Positions 33,354 to 42,442 of a DNA stretch of 64,000 bases are shown here, one piece after another; within the stretch, counting starts at the first letter, position 1, and each line of letters starts with the position of its first letter. The notes below the pieces were generated by a model. That model saw only the letters and a list, made by a program, of their open reading frames with translations. It was not told the origin of the DNA and made no database searches. Both the position numbers and the translations under genes were made by a program. The stretch lies in the NCBI RefSeq assembly GCF_039534165.1, contig NZ_BAAAUX010000002.1:1-64000 (forward strand). Reading direction: 5' to 3'. Source of the stretch: Saccharopolyspora_D taberi. Lineage in GTDB: Bacteria; Actinomycetota; Actinomycetes; Mycobacteriales; Pseudonocardiaceae.

Positions 33354-34247
33354 ATGAAGAGGTCGACGACGGTAGTCGCGATGGTGGCGCTGTGGCTGTG
33401 CTGGGGTTCGTCGTTCCCGGCGATCCGGGTGATGGTGGCGGAGCTGCCGCCGCTGCTGGCGTCCGGAGCGGTCTTCCTCACGGCCGGGACCGTGCTCGCC
33501 GCGACCAGGTCCGGTGCGCTGCGCGGGCTGGACCGCGGGCGGATCGCCACGGCTGCGGGCGTCGGGGTCTGCCTGCTGGGAGCGCAGGGCGCGGTCGCGG
33601 TGGCGGCGCGGCACGTCTACGCGAGCACGGCCGCCCTCCTGGTCGCTTCTGTTCCATTGTGGACAGCAGTGTTGCGGGGACTCGTCGGCGACCGGCCGGG
33701 CAAAGCGGCATCGCTGAGGCTGCTGGCGGGATTCGCCGGAACAGCAATGGTTATCGCCGGCGACTCCGGTGTGGACTGGTCGTTGTGGAGCTTGGTGGTG
33801 GTCGCGGCGGCCGTGGGCTGGGCGGGTGGAACGGTGTGGGCCGCCCGGTCCGATTCCATGCCGGACGCCAGAGCCGCGACCGTCGTGCAGCTGCTCGCCG
33901 GTGGACTGGTGCTGCTCGCCGGAGGTTTCCTCGCCGGAGAAGATCTGCCGCCCGGAGCGGTCGACGGGTGGTCGTGGCTCGCGCTGGTGCACCTGGTGCT
34001 CGTCGACTCGCTGGCCGGTTTCGCCCTCTACAACCGGCTTTTGCGCACCGCGCCGATCGGGCTGGTCAGCACCTACGCCTACGCCGTCCCGGTCGTCGCC
34101 TACCTGATCGGCGTGCTCGTCCTCGGCGAGCCGTTCCGCGCGGTGGTCGTGCTTGGCGCGGCGGTGATCGTGGCCGCGGTCGCCGCCGAGGTCGTCAGCT
34201 GTTCCGCATCCAGGTCCCCAGCACCATCAGCGTCTTCGTGCCGGTGA
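33354..34247 (+). CDS. DMT-superfamily transporter (EamA)
   Basis: 297 residues from the ATG at 33354; ten membrane helices in two EamA halves (VALWLCWGSSFPAIRVMV and AAAVGWAGGTVWAARS start them). Probable metabolite or amino-acid exporter under the divergent LysR. The last 15 or so residues overlap the convergent Lrp gene by 53 bases and are Ser-rich, an unusual tail. Confidence 0.87.
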   Translation: MKRSTTVVAMVALWLCWGSSFPAIRVMVAELPPLLASGAVFLTAGTVLAATRSGALRGLDRGRIATAAGVGVCLLGAQGAVAVAARHVYASTAALLVASVPLWTAVLRGLVGDRPGKAASLRLLAGFAGTAMVIAGDSGVDWSLWSLVVVAAAVGWAGGTVWAARSDSMPDARAATVVQLLAGGLVLLAGGFLAGEDLPPGAVDGWSWLALVHLVLVDSLAGFALYNRLLRTAPIGLVSTYAYAVPVVAYLIGVLVLGEPFRAVVVLGAAVIVAAVAAEVVSCSASRSPAPSASSCR

Positions 34248-34635
34248 TGTTGCCCGAGCGCCGCAGCCGTTCGATGGCCTGCTGGAGGTGGTTGACGTCG
34301 CGCACCCGCAGCCAGATCAGCGCGTCCGGGTCGCCCGCGATGGTGAACACCGCCTGCACCTCCGGCAGTGCCGAGGCCGACTGCACGATCTCCTCGCCGG
34401 GAGTGGTGCCGAGGTAGCGCAGCTCGGTGAACGCCTCGATGGCCCAGCCCAGCTTGGAGTGGTCGACCTGCACGGTGAACCCGGTGATCACACCGATCTC
34501 GCGGAGCCGGTCCACCCGGCGCTTGACCGCCGCCACCGACAGGCCCACCTCGCCGGCCATCTCCGAGAACGTCCGGCGGCCGTCCTCGCGCAGCAGGCGC
34601 AGCAGGGAGTGGTCGATCTCGTCCACCACGTCCAT
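34195..34635 (-). CDS. Lrp/AsnC-family transcriptional regulator
   Basis: 146 residues from the ATG at 34635 (TTGGAGGA upstream). N-terminal HTH (IDHSLLRLLREDGRRTFSEMAGEVG, LSVAAVKRRVDRLREIGVI) and C-terminal RAM domain. Divergent from the indolepyruvate oxidoreductase gene, which it probably controls in response to an amino acid. Confidence 0.9.
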   Translation of the reverse strand: MDVVDEIDHSLLRLLREDGRRTFSEMAGEVGLSVAAVKRRVDRLREIGVITGFTVQVDHSKLGWAIEAFTELRYLGTTPGEEIVQSASALPEVQAVFTIAGDPDALIWLRVRDVNHLQQAIERLRRSGNITGTKTLMVLGTWMRNS

Positions 34636-34824
34636 GGACTCCTCCAACAGCTTGAGTGAGACCCCGCACTCCGGCCTTGCCCGCGCAAGGCGGGCCCGGA
34701 AACGCGAGCTCGCGATGAAAAGATTTTGCGTGATCGAGCCGTCTTCTGGCTAGGTGCTTGCGCCGGATCCGCCTCCGCCGGTGTGCTGTGGCGCAACTCA
34801 CCGCGAAGCTCGATGGAGACCGCC

Positions 34825-37800
34825 ATGCGCACCGACCTGCCTGCCGTGTCGCTCGACGACAAGTACGCGGCCGACTCCGGCCGAGTGCTGATCTCCGGCA
34901 TCCAAGCGCTCGTGCGGCTGACGCTGGAACAGCGCCGGCTCGACGAGTCGCGGGGCCTGAACACCGCCGCCTTCGTCTCCGGGTACCAGGGCTCGCCGCT
35001 GGGCGGGCTGGACATGGAGATGGGCCGGGCCAAGCGGTTCCTGGAACCGCGCGGCGTGGTGTTCCAGGCCGGGCTCAACGAGGAGCTGGCCGCCACCGCG
35101 GTGGCGGGCACCCAGCTGCTGAACCAGGTCCCGGGCCGCCGCCACGACGGGGTCACCGGGTTCTGGTACGGCAAGAACCCCGGCCTGGACCGCGCGGCCG
35201 ACGCGATCCGGCACGCCAACGTCGCGGGCACCGCCGCGCGCGGCGGAGCGGTGGCCTGGATCGGCGACGACCCGGGCAACAAGTCGTCCACGATCCCCAG
35301 CGCCAGCGAGCAGATGTGCCAGAGCATGGCGGTGCCGCTGCTGGCGCCCGGCTCGGTCGCCGAGATCATCGGCTTCGGCCTGCACTCGGTCGCGCTGTCC
35401 CGGGCCACCGGGCTGTGGGCCGGGCTCAAGATCGTCGCCGACATCGCCGACGCCTCGGCGACGGTCGACCTGGGCGCCTTCGGGCACGGCGTGCCCGAGC
35501 CGCCTGCCACCGAGCGGAACTCCGCCCAGCTGCTCGGCCAGCCCGCGCTGGACGCCGAGCTGGACATGCTGACCAGGCGGCTCGACCTGGCCCGCGCCTA
35601 CGCCACCGAGCACGGCCTGAACCGGGTCACCTTCAGCGCGCAGCGGGCGACGACCGGCGTGCTGGCCTCCGGACTGGCGCACTCGATCGTCCTGCGCGCG
35701 CTGGAGGACATGGGGATCGACGAGGGCGCGATGGACGCCCTGGGCCTGCGGCTGATCCGCATCGGCATGCCGTTCCCGCTCGACCACGGTCACCTGGCGT
35801 CGATGGTGGCCGACCTGGACGAGGTCGTCGTGGTGGAGGACAAGACGCCGTACCTGGAGGGCCAGCTCAAGGAAGCGCTCTACGGCCGCGACACCGCGCC
35901 GCGGATCGTCGGCCGCCGCGACGAGCGGGGCCGTCCGCTGCTCAGCGCCCGCGGCACCCTCGGCGCCGACGACGTCGCCCGCGCGCTCGGCGCGCGGATC
36001 GGCCACGACCGGTTGCCACGGGCCGCCCAGGACTACCTCAGCACCGCCAACCCGCGCCGGTCGCGGATCGAACTGCCCACGGTGGCCGCCCGCACGCCCT
36101 ACTTCTGCTCGGGCTGTCCGCACAACACCTCCACCCAGGCCGACGACGGCACCCTGGTCGGCGCGGGCATCGGCTGCCACGTGATGGTCCTGCTCGACGG
36201 CGCGGGCCGCGGCCACCAGGTCGGCGTGACCCAGATGGGCGGCGAGGGCGCGCAGTGGAACGGTCTCGCGCCGTTCACCGACGACCGGCACTTCGTGCAG
36301 AACCTCGGCGACGGCACCTTCCACCACTCCGGCTCGCTGGCGATCCGCGCGGCGGTCGCGGCCGGGGTGAACGTGACTTACAAGCTGCTCTACAACGACG
36401 CGGTCGCGATGACCGGCGGCCAGCGCGCGGAGGGCAGGCTCGACATCCCGGCGCTGACCCGCTGGCTGGCGCTCGAAGGCGTCGCGCGGGTGGTCATCAC
36501 CACCGCGGAACCCAAGTCCTACAAGGGAATCCGGCTCGACCCGCTCGCGACCGTGCGCCACCGCGACGACTTCGCCGACGTGCAGCGGGAACTGGCGGAG
36601 GTACCCGGCGTCACGGTGCTGATCCACGACGACCGCTGCGCGGCCGAGGAACGCCGCCTGCGCAAGCGCGGCGCGCTGCCGACGCCCGCGGAGCGGGTCG
36701 TGATCAACGAGCGGGTCTGCGAGGGCTGCGGCGACTGCGGGGACAAGTCCACCTGCCTGTCCGTGCAACCGGTGGACACCGAGTTCGGCCGCAAGACCCG
36801 GATCCACCAGGCGTCCTGCAACTCCGACTTCACCTGCCTCAAGGGCGACTGCCCGTCGTTCCTGCTCGTCGAGCCGGGAACCCGCAAGCGCCGCGAGGTG
36901 CCGGAGCTGCCGGTGGCGCTGCGGGCGCCGGTGAGCAGGCTGCCGGAGGACGGTGTGCTGGTGCGGATGCCCGGCATCGGCGGCACCGGCGTGGTCACGG
37001 TCTCGCAGATCCTGCAGATGGCCGCGCACCTTGACGGCCTGCACGCGGCCGGGCTGGAGCAGACCGGGGTCGCGCAGAAGGGCGGCCCGGTCGTCAGCGA
37101 CGTGCGGATCTCCAAGCAGCCGGTGGCAGGCGCGCTCCGGGCCTCCAAGGCCTCGGTCGACGTCCTGATCGGGTTCGACCTGCTCGGCTCCGCCGCGGAG
37201 CAGAACCTCGCGACCTTCGACCAGGGCCGCACCGTGGCGGTGATCAACACCGCGATCGTGCCGACCGCCGCGATGGTGACCAACCGGGTGCCGCGTCCGG
37301 GCTCGCCGGACGAGGCGGTCGAGCGGATCGCCGCGGTGTCGGCCGACAACGTCCACCTCGACGCCCTGGGCATGGCGGAATCGCTGTTCGGCGACCACAT
37401 GCCGGCGAACATGCTGCTGATCGGAGCGGCGTTCCAGCACGGCTGCCTGCCGGTGTCGGAGGCCGCGATCGAGCAGGCGGTCCGGCTCAACGGCGCGGCG
37501 GTCGAGACCAACCTCGCCGCGTTCCGCTGGGGCCGCGCGGCGGTGCTCGACCGGGAGGCGGTCGAGCGGGCCCTGGCACCGGAGCCGACGGCCGTCGTCG
37601 AGGTCGACGCGCGGTCCCGGGAACTGGCGAGCGGCACGGAGGGCGAGCTGCGCTCGGTGCTGGAAACCCGCATCGCCGACCTCACCGGCTACCAGGACGA
37701 GAAGTACGCCGACCGCTACGCGACGGACGTCCGCCGGGTCGCGCGGCTGGCGCGGGAACAGGCGGGCGCCGAAGGCGAGCGCGTGGCGGTCGCCTACGCC

Positions 37801-38274
37801 CGCGGGCTGCACAAGCTGATGGCGTACAAGGACGAGTACGAGGTGGCGCGCCTGCACCTCGACACCGTCGAGAAGGCGCGGCTGGACGACGAGTTCGGCG
37901 CGGACGCGTCGGTCTCGGTGCTCCTGCACCCGCCGGTGCTGCGCGCGCTGGGCATGAAGCGCAAGCTGCGGCTGCGCCGCTCCGCCGAGCTGACCTTCCG
38001 CGCGCTGCGGGCGGCCCGCCGGCTGCGCGGGACCGACCTGGACATCTTCGGCTACGCCAAGGTCCGCCGGACCGAGCGGCAGCTCATCGCCGAGTACCGG
38101 GACCTGGTCGGGCAGGCGCTGCGGCACCTCGACGCCGACCGGGTCGACGCCGTCACCGAGATCGCCGAACTGCCCGACCTGGTGCGGGGTTACGAGGACA
38201 TCAAGCTCGCGGGCGTGGAGAAGTTCCGGCAGCGGGCCGCCGAACTGCTCAGCTCGCTGGCCGGGCAGGGCTGA
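34825..38274 (+). CDS. Indolepyruvate ferredoxin oxidoreductase, fused form
   Basis: 1149 residues from the ATG at 34825 (GGAG six bases upstream). Oxidatively decarboxylates aryl- or branched 2-oxoacids to acyl-CoA. Order: pyrimidine-binding half with GYQGSPLGGLD, DKTPYLEGQ, TPP-binding half (GIGCHVM, GDGTFHHSG), a ferredoxin-like cluster (CEGCGDCGDKSTC plus CNSDFTCLKGDC), and the gamma-type domain (MPGIGGTGVVTVSQIL). Archaeal enzymes are split into IorA/IorB; this bacterial type is one chain. Divergent from Lrp, consistent with amino-acid catabolism. Confidence 0.92.
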   Translation: MRTDLPAVSLDDKYAADSGRVLISGIQALVRLTLEQRRLDESRGLNTAAFVSGYQGSPLGGLDMEMGRAKRFLEPRGVVFQAGLNEELAATAVAGTQLLNQVPGRRHDGVTGFWYGKNPGLDRAADAIRHANVAGTAARGGAVAWIGDDPGNKSSTIPSASEQMCQSMAVPLLAPGSVAEIIGFGLHSVALSRATGLWAGLKIVADIADASATVDLGAFGHGVPEPPATERNSAQLLGQPALDAELDMLTRRLDLARAYATEHGLNRVTFSAQRATTGVLASGLAHSIVLRALEDMGIDEGAMDALGLRLIRIGMPFPLDHGHLASMVADLDEVVVVEDKTPYLEGQLKEALYGRDTAPRIVGRRDERGRPLLSARGTLGADDVARALGARIGHDRLPRAAQDYLSTANPRRSRIELPTVAARTPYFCSGCPHNTSTQADDGTLVGAGIGCHVMVLLDGAGRGHQVGVTQMGGEGAQWNGLAPFTDDRHFVQNLGDGTFHHSGSLAIRAAVAAGVNVTYKLLYNDAVAMTGGQRAEGRLDIPALTRWLALEGVARVVITTAEPKSYKGIRLDPLATVRHRDDFADVQRELAEVPGVTVLIHDDRCAAEERRLRKRGALPTPAERVVINERVCEGCGDCGDKSTCLSVQPVDTEFGRKTRIHQASCNSDFTCLKGDCPSFLLVEPGTRKRREVPELPVALRAPVSRLPEDGVLVRMPGIGGTGVVTVSQILQMAAHLDGLHAAGLEQTGVAQKGGPVVSDVRISKQPVAGALRASKASVDVLIGFDLLGSAAEQNLATFDQGRTVAVINTAIVPTAAMVTNRVPRPGSPDEAVERIAAVSADNVHLDALGMAESLFGDHMPANMLLIGAAFQHGCLPVSEAAIEQAVRLNGAAVETNLAAFRWGRAAVLDREAVERALAPEPTAVVEVDARSRELASGTEGELRSVLETRIADLTGYQDEKYADRYATDVRRVARLAREQAGAEGERVAVAYARGLHKLMAYKDEYEVARLHLDTVEKARLDDEFGADASVSVLLHPPVLRALGMKRKLRLRRSAELTFRALRAARRLRGTDLDIFGYAKVRRTERQLIAEYRDLVGQALRHLDADRVDAVTEIAELPDLVRGYEDIKLAGVEKFRQRAAELLSSLAGQG

Positions 38275-38275
38275 G

Positions 38276-38446
38276 ATGCGGCCCTGCACCTGCCTGTGCA
38301 ACCAGGCCGGGCACGTCGACCGGTGCCAGGGGAGTCCGGAGCAGGGGCTCCGGCTCCCCGAGGGCTGGCCGGTGCTGATGCCCTCGCGGGAGACCTGCCG
38401 GGCCTGCTACCAGGCGGCCGTGCGGGCCACGGCGCGGCGGAGCTGA
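38276..38446 (+). CDS. Small Cys-rich protein, 56 aa
   Basis: ATG overlaps the TGA region of the oxidoreductase gene (TGAGATG), suggesting coupling. Six cysteines, as C-x-C-x-C near the N-terminus, one central, and CRAC near the C-terminus, suit a zinc ribbon or iron-sulfur site. Not a family I can name. Tight linkage to an Fe-S enzyme hints at an accessory role; inference. Confidence 0.6.
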   Translation: MRPCTCLCNQAGHVDRCQGSPEQGLRLPEGWPVLMPSRETCRACYQAAVRATARRS

Positions 38447-38506
38447 GCCCGTCGGCGGCGGGTACGGTGAGAGCGTTCCACGTTCTCCACGCGAAGGAAA
38501 CGCCCC

Positions 38507-38974
38507 ATGGCACCGTCGATCGCCACCGCCGACCGAGTCGACCGCGACGCGCTGCTGGAGTTCCTGCGGCCCCGCCACCGCGGGCTGCTGGCCACCACCC
38601 GCGCCGACGGCAGGCCGCAGCTGTCCCCGGTCACCTGCGGTGTCGACACCGACGGCCGGATCGTGGTCTCGACCTACCCGCAGCGGGTCAAGGCCCGCAA
38701 CGCCCGCCGCGACCCGAACGTCTCGATCTGCGTGCTCTCCGAGGACTGGGACGGCCCGTACGTCCAGGTCGACGGGCAGGCCGAGGTGCTGGACATGCCG
38801 GCGGCGGCGGACGGCCTGGTGGAGTACTTCCGCTGCATCTCCGGCGAGCACCCGGACTGGGACGAGTACCGCGAGGCGATGGCGCGGCAGAACAAGAGCC
38901 TGCTGCGGATCTCCATCGAGCGCTGGGGTCCGATCGCGACCGGCGGTTTCCCGCCCGAGCTCGCGAAGAGCTGA
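38507..38974 (+). CDS. PPOX-class, probably F420-dependent, oxidoreductase
   Basis: 155 residues. Split-barrel flavin/deazaflavin fold: RHRGLLATTRADGRPQLSPV at the N-terminus, STYPQRVKARNARRDPNVSI with the basic cofactor site, and W in the C-terminal IERWGPIATGG. In actinomycetes these enzymes use F420 or FMN to reduce unsaturated compounds. Seven bases from the convergent MFS gene. Confidence 0.88.
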   Translation: MAPSIATADRVDRDALLEFLRPRHRGLLATTRADGRPQLSPVTCGVDTDGRIVVSTYPQRVKARNARRDPNVSICVLSEDWDGPYVQVDGQAEVLDMPAAADGLVEYFRCISGEHPDWDEYREAMARQNKSLLRISIERWGPIATGGFPPELAKS

Positions 38975-38980
38975 TCCGGC

Positions 38981-40135
38981 TCAGCCCACGGGCTCGGCCA
39001 CCGCGGCCCGCCCGCGCACGGCGGGCACGGTGAGGGCGGCGGCCACCAGGAGCGCGACGGCACCGGGCAGTCCCAGCCAGACCGGGGTCATCCAGTTCTG
39101 GAGCAGGCCGCCCAGCGCTCCGCCCAGCGCGATACCGGCGTAGATGGACGCCGAGTTCAGGCCGAGCAGGACAGGGCCGGCGCTCGGCGCCAGCGCGACC
39201 AGCCGATGTTGTTGCGGCACAACGGGAAACCCGACCGCGATTCCCCACAGCGCCGCCCAGACCAGCGTGCTCGCGAGGTGCGTCGCCACCAGCGGCGTGA
39301 TCGCCAGCAGCAGGGCGGAGGCGGCAAGACCCGCCAGCAGCAGCCGTTGCGGGGCGTGGCGGTCGGAGAGCCTGCCGACCAGCAGGTTGCCCGCGACCGT
39401 GCCGAGCCCCCACACGAACAGGATCGTGGTGAGCAGCACCGGTGAACCGCCGGTCACCCCGGCCAGCGCGGGCGCGATGTAGGGGTAGAGCACGTACATC
39501 CCGACCATGGCCAACCCCGTGACCAGGACGATGCCGATCACCTCCGGCCTGCGCAGCGGGGCGATCCGGTCGCGCAGTCCGGCGGCGGGGAGCGAGATCG
39601 CGGGCAGGCCCAGCGCGATTCCCGCGGCGGAGACCAGCCCGAGCCCGGCCACCGCCCACAGCGCGAGCCGCCAGTCGGCGCCACCGATGAGCGTGCCCAG
39701 GGGGAGCCCGAGCGCGGTGGCCGTCATCAGCCCGCCCATGACGAACGACAGCGCCCGCCCGCGCCGCTCCGGCGGGGCGATCACGGCCGCGGTGCTGGCG
39801 GCGGCGGAGTTGATGATGCCCGCGCCCGCCGCGGTCAGGACGCGGGAGGCCAGGGCGAGACCGTAGCTGTCGGCCAGCGCGGTCAGGGCGTTGCCCGCGG
39901 TGAACACGCCCAGCGCGAGCAGCAGTGCCGCGCGGCGGTCGAGGGTGCTTGTCGCCGCGCCCAGCACCGGTGCGGCGATCGCGAGGGTCAGGGCGAACGC
40001 GGACACCAGCTGTCCGGCGGCCGGGATGGTCACGTCGAGATCGGTGGCGATGGCCGGCAGCAGTCCGGCGATGACGAACCCGTCGGTGCCGACGGCGAAG
40101 GTGGCCAGCGCGAGCGGAAGAAGCCGTAGGTACAC
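38981..40135 (-). CDS. MFS transporter (DHA1/AraJ-like exporter)
   Basis: 384 residues, 12 helices; GTG start. LALATFAVGTDGFVIAGLLPAIA at helix 1 and GRLSDRHAPQRLL in the central loop. Likely drug efflux, repressed by the divergent ArsR-type regulator through the operator at 40168-40196. Confidence 0.87.
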   Translation of the reverse strand: MYLRLLPLALATFAVGTDGFVIAGLLPAIATDLDVTIPAAGQLVSAFALTLAIAAPVLGAATSTLDRRAALLLALGVFTAGNALTALADSYGLALASRVLTAAGAGIINSAAASTAAVIAPPERRGRALSFVMGGLMTATALGLPLGTLIGGADWRLALWAVAGLGLVSAAGIALGLPAISLPAAGLRDRIAPLRRPEVIGIVLVTGLAMVGMYVLYPYIAPALAGVTGGSPVLLTTILFVWGLGTVAGNLLVGRLSDRHAPQRLLLAGLAASALLLAITPLVATHLASTLVWAALWGIAVGFPVVPQQHRLVALAPSAGPVLLGLNSASIYAGIALGGALGGLLQNWMTPVWLGLPGAVALLVAAALTVPAVRGRAAVAEPVG

Positions 40136-40167
40136 GACCCTGCTCCTTGCAGTAGGAAAGTTGGGCG

Positions 40168-40196
40168 ATCATCAAACTAACAATCGGTTTGATGAT
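40168..40196. promoter_or_regulatory. Candidate ArsR operator
   Basis: ATCATCAAAC (40168-40177) and GTTTGATGAT (40187-40196), a perfect 10-bp inverted repeat with nine bases between, centred in the AT-rich divergent region between MFS and ArsR genes. Confidence 0.75.
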
Positions 40197-40251
40197 TGTC
40201 CAACTATCCGAGTGAGGTATCCTGCGGGACGATGAAAGCGCAGGTGAGCTG

Positions 40252-40572
40252 ATGCGTGGGCTGTTCCACCCGGCGAAGCAGGACATCGCTCTGGCGCAGG
40301 TCATGCATGCGCTGTCCGACCCGGTGCGGCTGGAGCTGCTGGCCCGGGTCGCCGCGGTCGACGGTGAACCGTGCACCGCTGTCGCGGGCGACATCGACGT
40401 GCACAAGTCGACGCTGTCGCACCACTACCGCGTGCTCCGCGAGGCGGGGCTGACGATGACCACTGTGGACGGACGAACCCGGGTGGTCCGGCTCCGGCGC
40501 GACGATCTGGACGATCTCTTCCCCGGTCTGCTGGACGCGGTGCTCGCGGCGTTCCGGAAGCACGGCGCCTGA
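40252..40572 (+). CDS. ArsR-family winged-helix repressor
   Basis: 106 residues. ALSDPVRLELLARVA, then the recognition helix VHKSTLSHHYRVLREAGL. Only one Cys (EPCTA) and no CxC metal motif, so it probably senses an organic ligand rather than a metal. Divergent from the MFS exporter. Confidence 0.9.
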   Translation: MRGLFHPAKQDIALAQVMHALSDPVRLELLARVAAVDGEPCTAVAGDIDVHKSTLSHHYRVLREAGLTMTTVDGRTRVVRLRRDDLDDLFPGLLDAVLAAFRKHGA

Positions 40573-40668
40573 CGCTCCGGGAAGCGCAGCACCGCGCTGG
40601 CGCTTGTGGGGCATCGTCAAAGTTGTTACGCCCCAATGAATTCGTTCCTGCGCGCAGTTGAATCGTCC

Positions 40669-40698
40669 TTGCCCCGTGCGCGCGGTTTGTTGTAGCGT
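40669..40698 (+). promoter_or_regulatory. Candidate sigma-70 promoter of the cell-wall hydrolase gene
   Basis: TTGCCC (40669-40674) and TAGCGT (40693-40698), 18-base spacer, leaving a leader of about 170 bases with a small hairpin CTCGC-AA-GCGAG. The gap 40573-40872 holds no gene. Confidence 0.45.
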
Positions 40699-40872
40699 CT
40701 GCGCTCGCAAGCGAGGGGGTCGCTGCACTGGGGTCGAAGGGGAGATAACAGCGGTTGCGCTGACGGCTTTTCGTGCGTGTTGGCACGAGCCGCCGCGCAC
40801 CGTTCGCGGCTTCGCGGCCTTCCTCGTTTCATCGCACGCGAATCTGACCGCGAAGCGTAGGGGGAATCATCC

Positions 40873-42354
40873 ATGGACTGGCGACCGGCCGAGTCCCTGA
40901 ACACATTGATCGCGGAGTTGGACGCGTTGGCGCCCCGGCGGTCCCGGGCGTCCGACGGCCTGAAGGGGGATGCGGCGCACCAGAGCCGGCGTTCGGACCA
41001 CAACCCGAACACCGCCGGTGTGGTCTGCGCGGCGGATCTGACCCATGATCCGGCGAACGGCGCGGACATGGACCGGATCTCCGACCACCTCATCGCCCAC
41101 CGGCACCCGGCGCTGAAGTACGTGATCTTCAACCGGCTCATCGCCGGTGCGCACACCGGGTGGAACTGGCAGCGGTACGAGGGAAATCCGCACTCCCAGC
41201 ACATGCACGTGTCGGTCGGTGCCGGCGAGGACGGGCAGTCGACCGGACCTTACGACGACCGGGCGCCCTGGGGGCTCGCCCAGGTGTCGGCGCCGCCGCC
41301 CGGCAACCAGCCGCCGGTGCCGCCGCAGCACCAGGCTCCGGCTCCACCGCAGCACCAGGTTCCGGCTCCACCGCAGCAGCCGCCTGCCCCACCGGCACCG
41401 CCGCAGCAGCTGGCGCAGTTCACCACGTGGGGCAGCGGAGTCCGCCTGCACACCAAGCCGTCGACGAAGTCGTCGGTGGTGCGCACGCTGGACGGCCCGA
41501 CTCCGGTGCGGGTCGAGTACCAGGTGCACGGGGAGCGGATCACGGCGGAGGGCATCACCAACGACGGCTGGGCTTTCATCCCGGACCTGGGCGGCTTCCT
41601 GAGCAACATCTACATCGACGTGGTCGAGGAATGGCTGCCCGGTGTTCCGGAGGACGAGGAGGAGGACCGTCCGGCCCCGCCGTCCGGCAATCAACCGCCG
41701 CCTCCGCCAGGCACTCAACCGCCTCCGCCCGGGCATCAGCCCCCGCCGCCCGGTAGCCAACCGCCGCCTCCGCCGGGGAATGAGCCACCGCCCGGCAGCC
41801 AGCCTCCGCCCCCGCCGGGGAATCAGCCGCCTCCGCCGGGCACCCAACCGCCTCCGCCCGGCAACCAGCCGCCCCCGCCCGGGAACCAGCCCCCGCCCCC
41901 GCCGCCGGGCAACCCGCCGGCGCCGGGCCCGCTGCCCGCGGTCCCGGGGCACACCCCGGAGCAGGTCGGCAACGCCAAGATCATCATCGACACCGGGAAG
42001 CGGCACCGGATTCCGGAGCAGGGGCTGGTGATCGCGGTCGCGACCGCGCGCCAGGAGTCGTCGCTGCGCAACATCGAGCACGGCGACGCGGCCGGGCCGG
42101 ACTCGTGCGGGCTGTTCCAGCAGCGCACGTCCCAGGGCTGGGGCACCAGGGAGCAGTGCCTGAACCCGGTCCTGGCGGCCGAGGCGTTCTACGGCGTCGC
42201 GCCGCACACCAACAACCCCGGGCTGCTCCAGATCCCCGGCTGGGACCGGATGCCGATCTCGCGGGCCGCGCAGTCGGTGCAGCGCTCCGCACTGCCGGAC
42301 GCCTACGCCAAGCACGAGGATGAAGCCCGCATGCTCGTGCAGACGTTGAAGTAA
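40873..42354 (+). CDS. Multidomain peptidoglycan hydrolase-like protein with polyproline linkers
   Basis: 493 residues, no signal peptide or membrane segment. Residues 1-116 resemble an M15-type peptidase of phage lysins (SDHNPN with H43, AADL with D55, QHMHVS with H112). A Pro/Gln linker (about 125-180) leads to an SH3-like domain (180-250), then a long PPPPG(N/T/S)Q repeat linker (270-360) and a C-terminal lysozyme/transglycosylase-like domain (ATARQESSLRNIEHGD, CGLFQQRTSQGWG, with the catalytic Glu in ARQES). Two cutting activities on one chain suggest a lysin or secreted effector exported by a non-Sec route. Confidence 0.7.
   Translation: MDWRPAESLNTLIAELDALAPRRSRASDGLKGDAAHQSRRSDHNPNTAGVVCAADLTHDPANGADMDRISDHLIAHRHPALKYVIFNRLIAGAHTGWNWQRYEGNPHSQHMHVSVGAGEDGQSTGPYDDRAPWGLAQVSAPPPGNQPPVPPQHQAPAPPQHQVPAPPQQPPAPPAPPQQLAQFTTWGSGVRLHTKPSTKSSVVRTLDGPTPVRVEYQVHGERITAEGITNDGWAFIPDLGGFLSNIYIDVVEEWLPGVPEDEEEDRPAPPSGNQPPPPPGTQPPPPGHQPPPPGSQPPPPPGNEPPPGSQPPPPPGNQPPPPGTQPPPPGNQPPPPGNQPPPPPPGNPPAPGPLPAVPGHTPEQVGNAKIIIDTGKRHRIPEQGLVIAVATARQESSLRNIEHGDAAGPDSCGLFQQRTSQGWGTREQCLNPVLAAEAFYGVAPHTNNPGLLQIPGWDRMPISRAAQSVQRSALPDAYAKHEDEARMLVQTLK
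41690..41930 (+). repeat. Tandem codons for PPPPG(N/T/S/H)Q in the hydrolase linker
   Basis: Irregular repeat of 18-24 bases encoding proline blocks separated by Gly-Asn/Thr/Ser-Gln. Likely length-variable by slippage. Confidence 0.7.
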
Positions 42355-42377
42355 GCGCACCATTCCGGGCATTCCAG

Positions 42378-42408
42378 GGTCGCGTGCGGCAGTCGGCCGC
42401 ACGCGACC
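42378..42408 (+). terminator. Terminator after the cell-wall hydrolase
   Basis: Perfect 13-bp stem GGTCGCGTGCGGC / GCCGCACGCGACC with a five-base loop, 24 bases past the stop codon. Confidence 0.8.
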
Positions 42409-42442
42409 GTTCCGGCCGACTAGAAGTTAGGTTTTGCCGTTT

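Noticed and set aside
34798..38301. 1167-codon frame antisense to the indolepyruvate oxidoreductase
   Set aside because: Shadow frame in GC-rich DNA; His/Arg/Gln-rich translation without motifs.
40699..40872. c-di-AMP (ydaO) riboswitch in the leader of the cell-wall hydrolase gene
   Set aside because: Such switches often precede actinobacterial wall hydrolases, but I could not match the conserved core; only a small hairpin is seen.
41690..41930. CRISPR-like or noncoding tandem repeat
   Set aside because: The periodicity is codon-based and in frame, encoding PPPPGxQ linkers inside a clear gene; there are no constant-length spacers.
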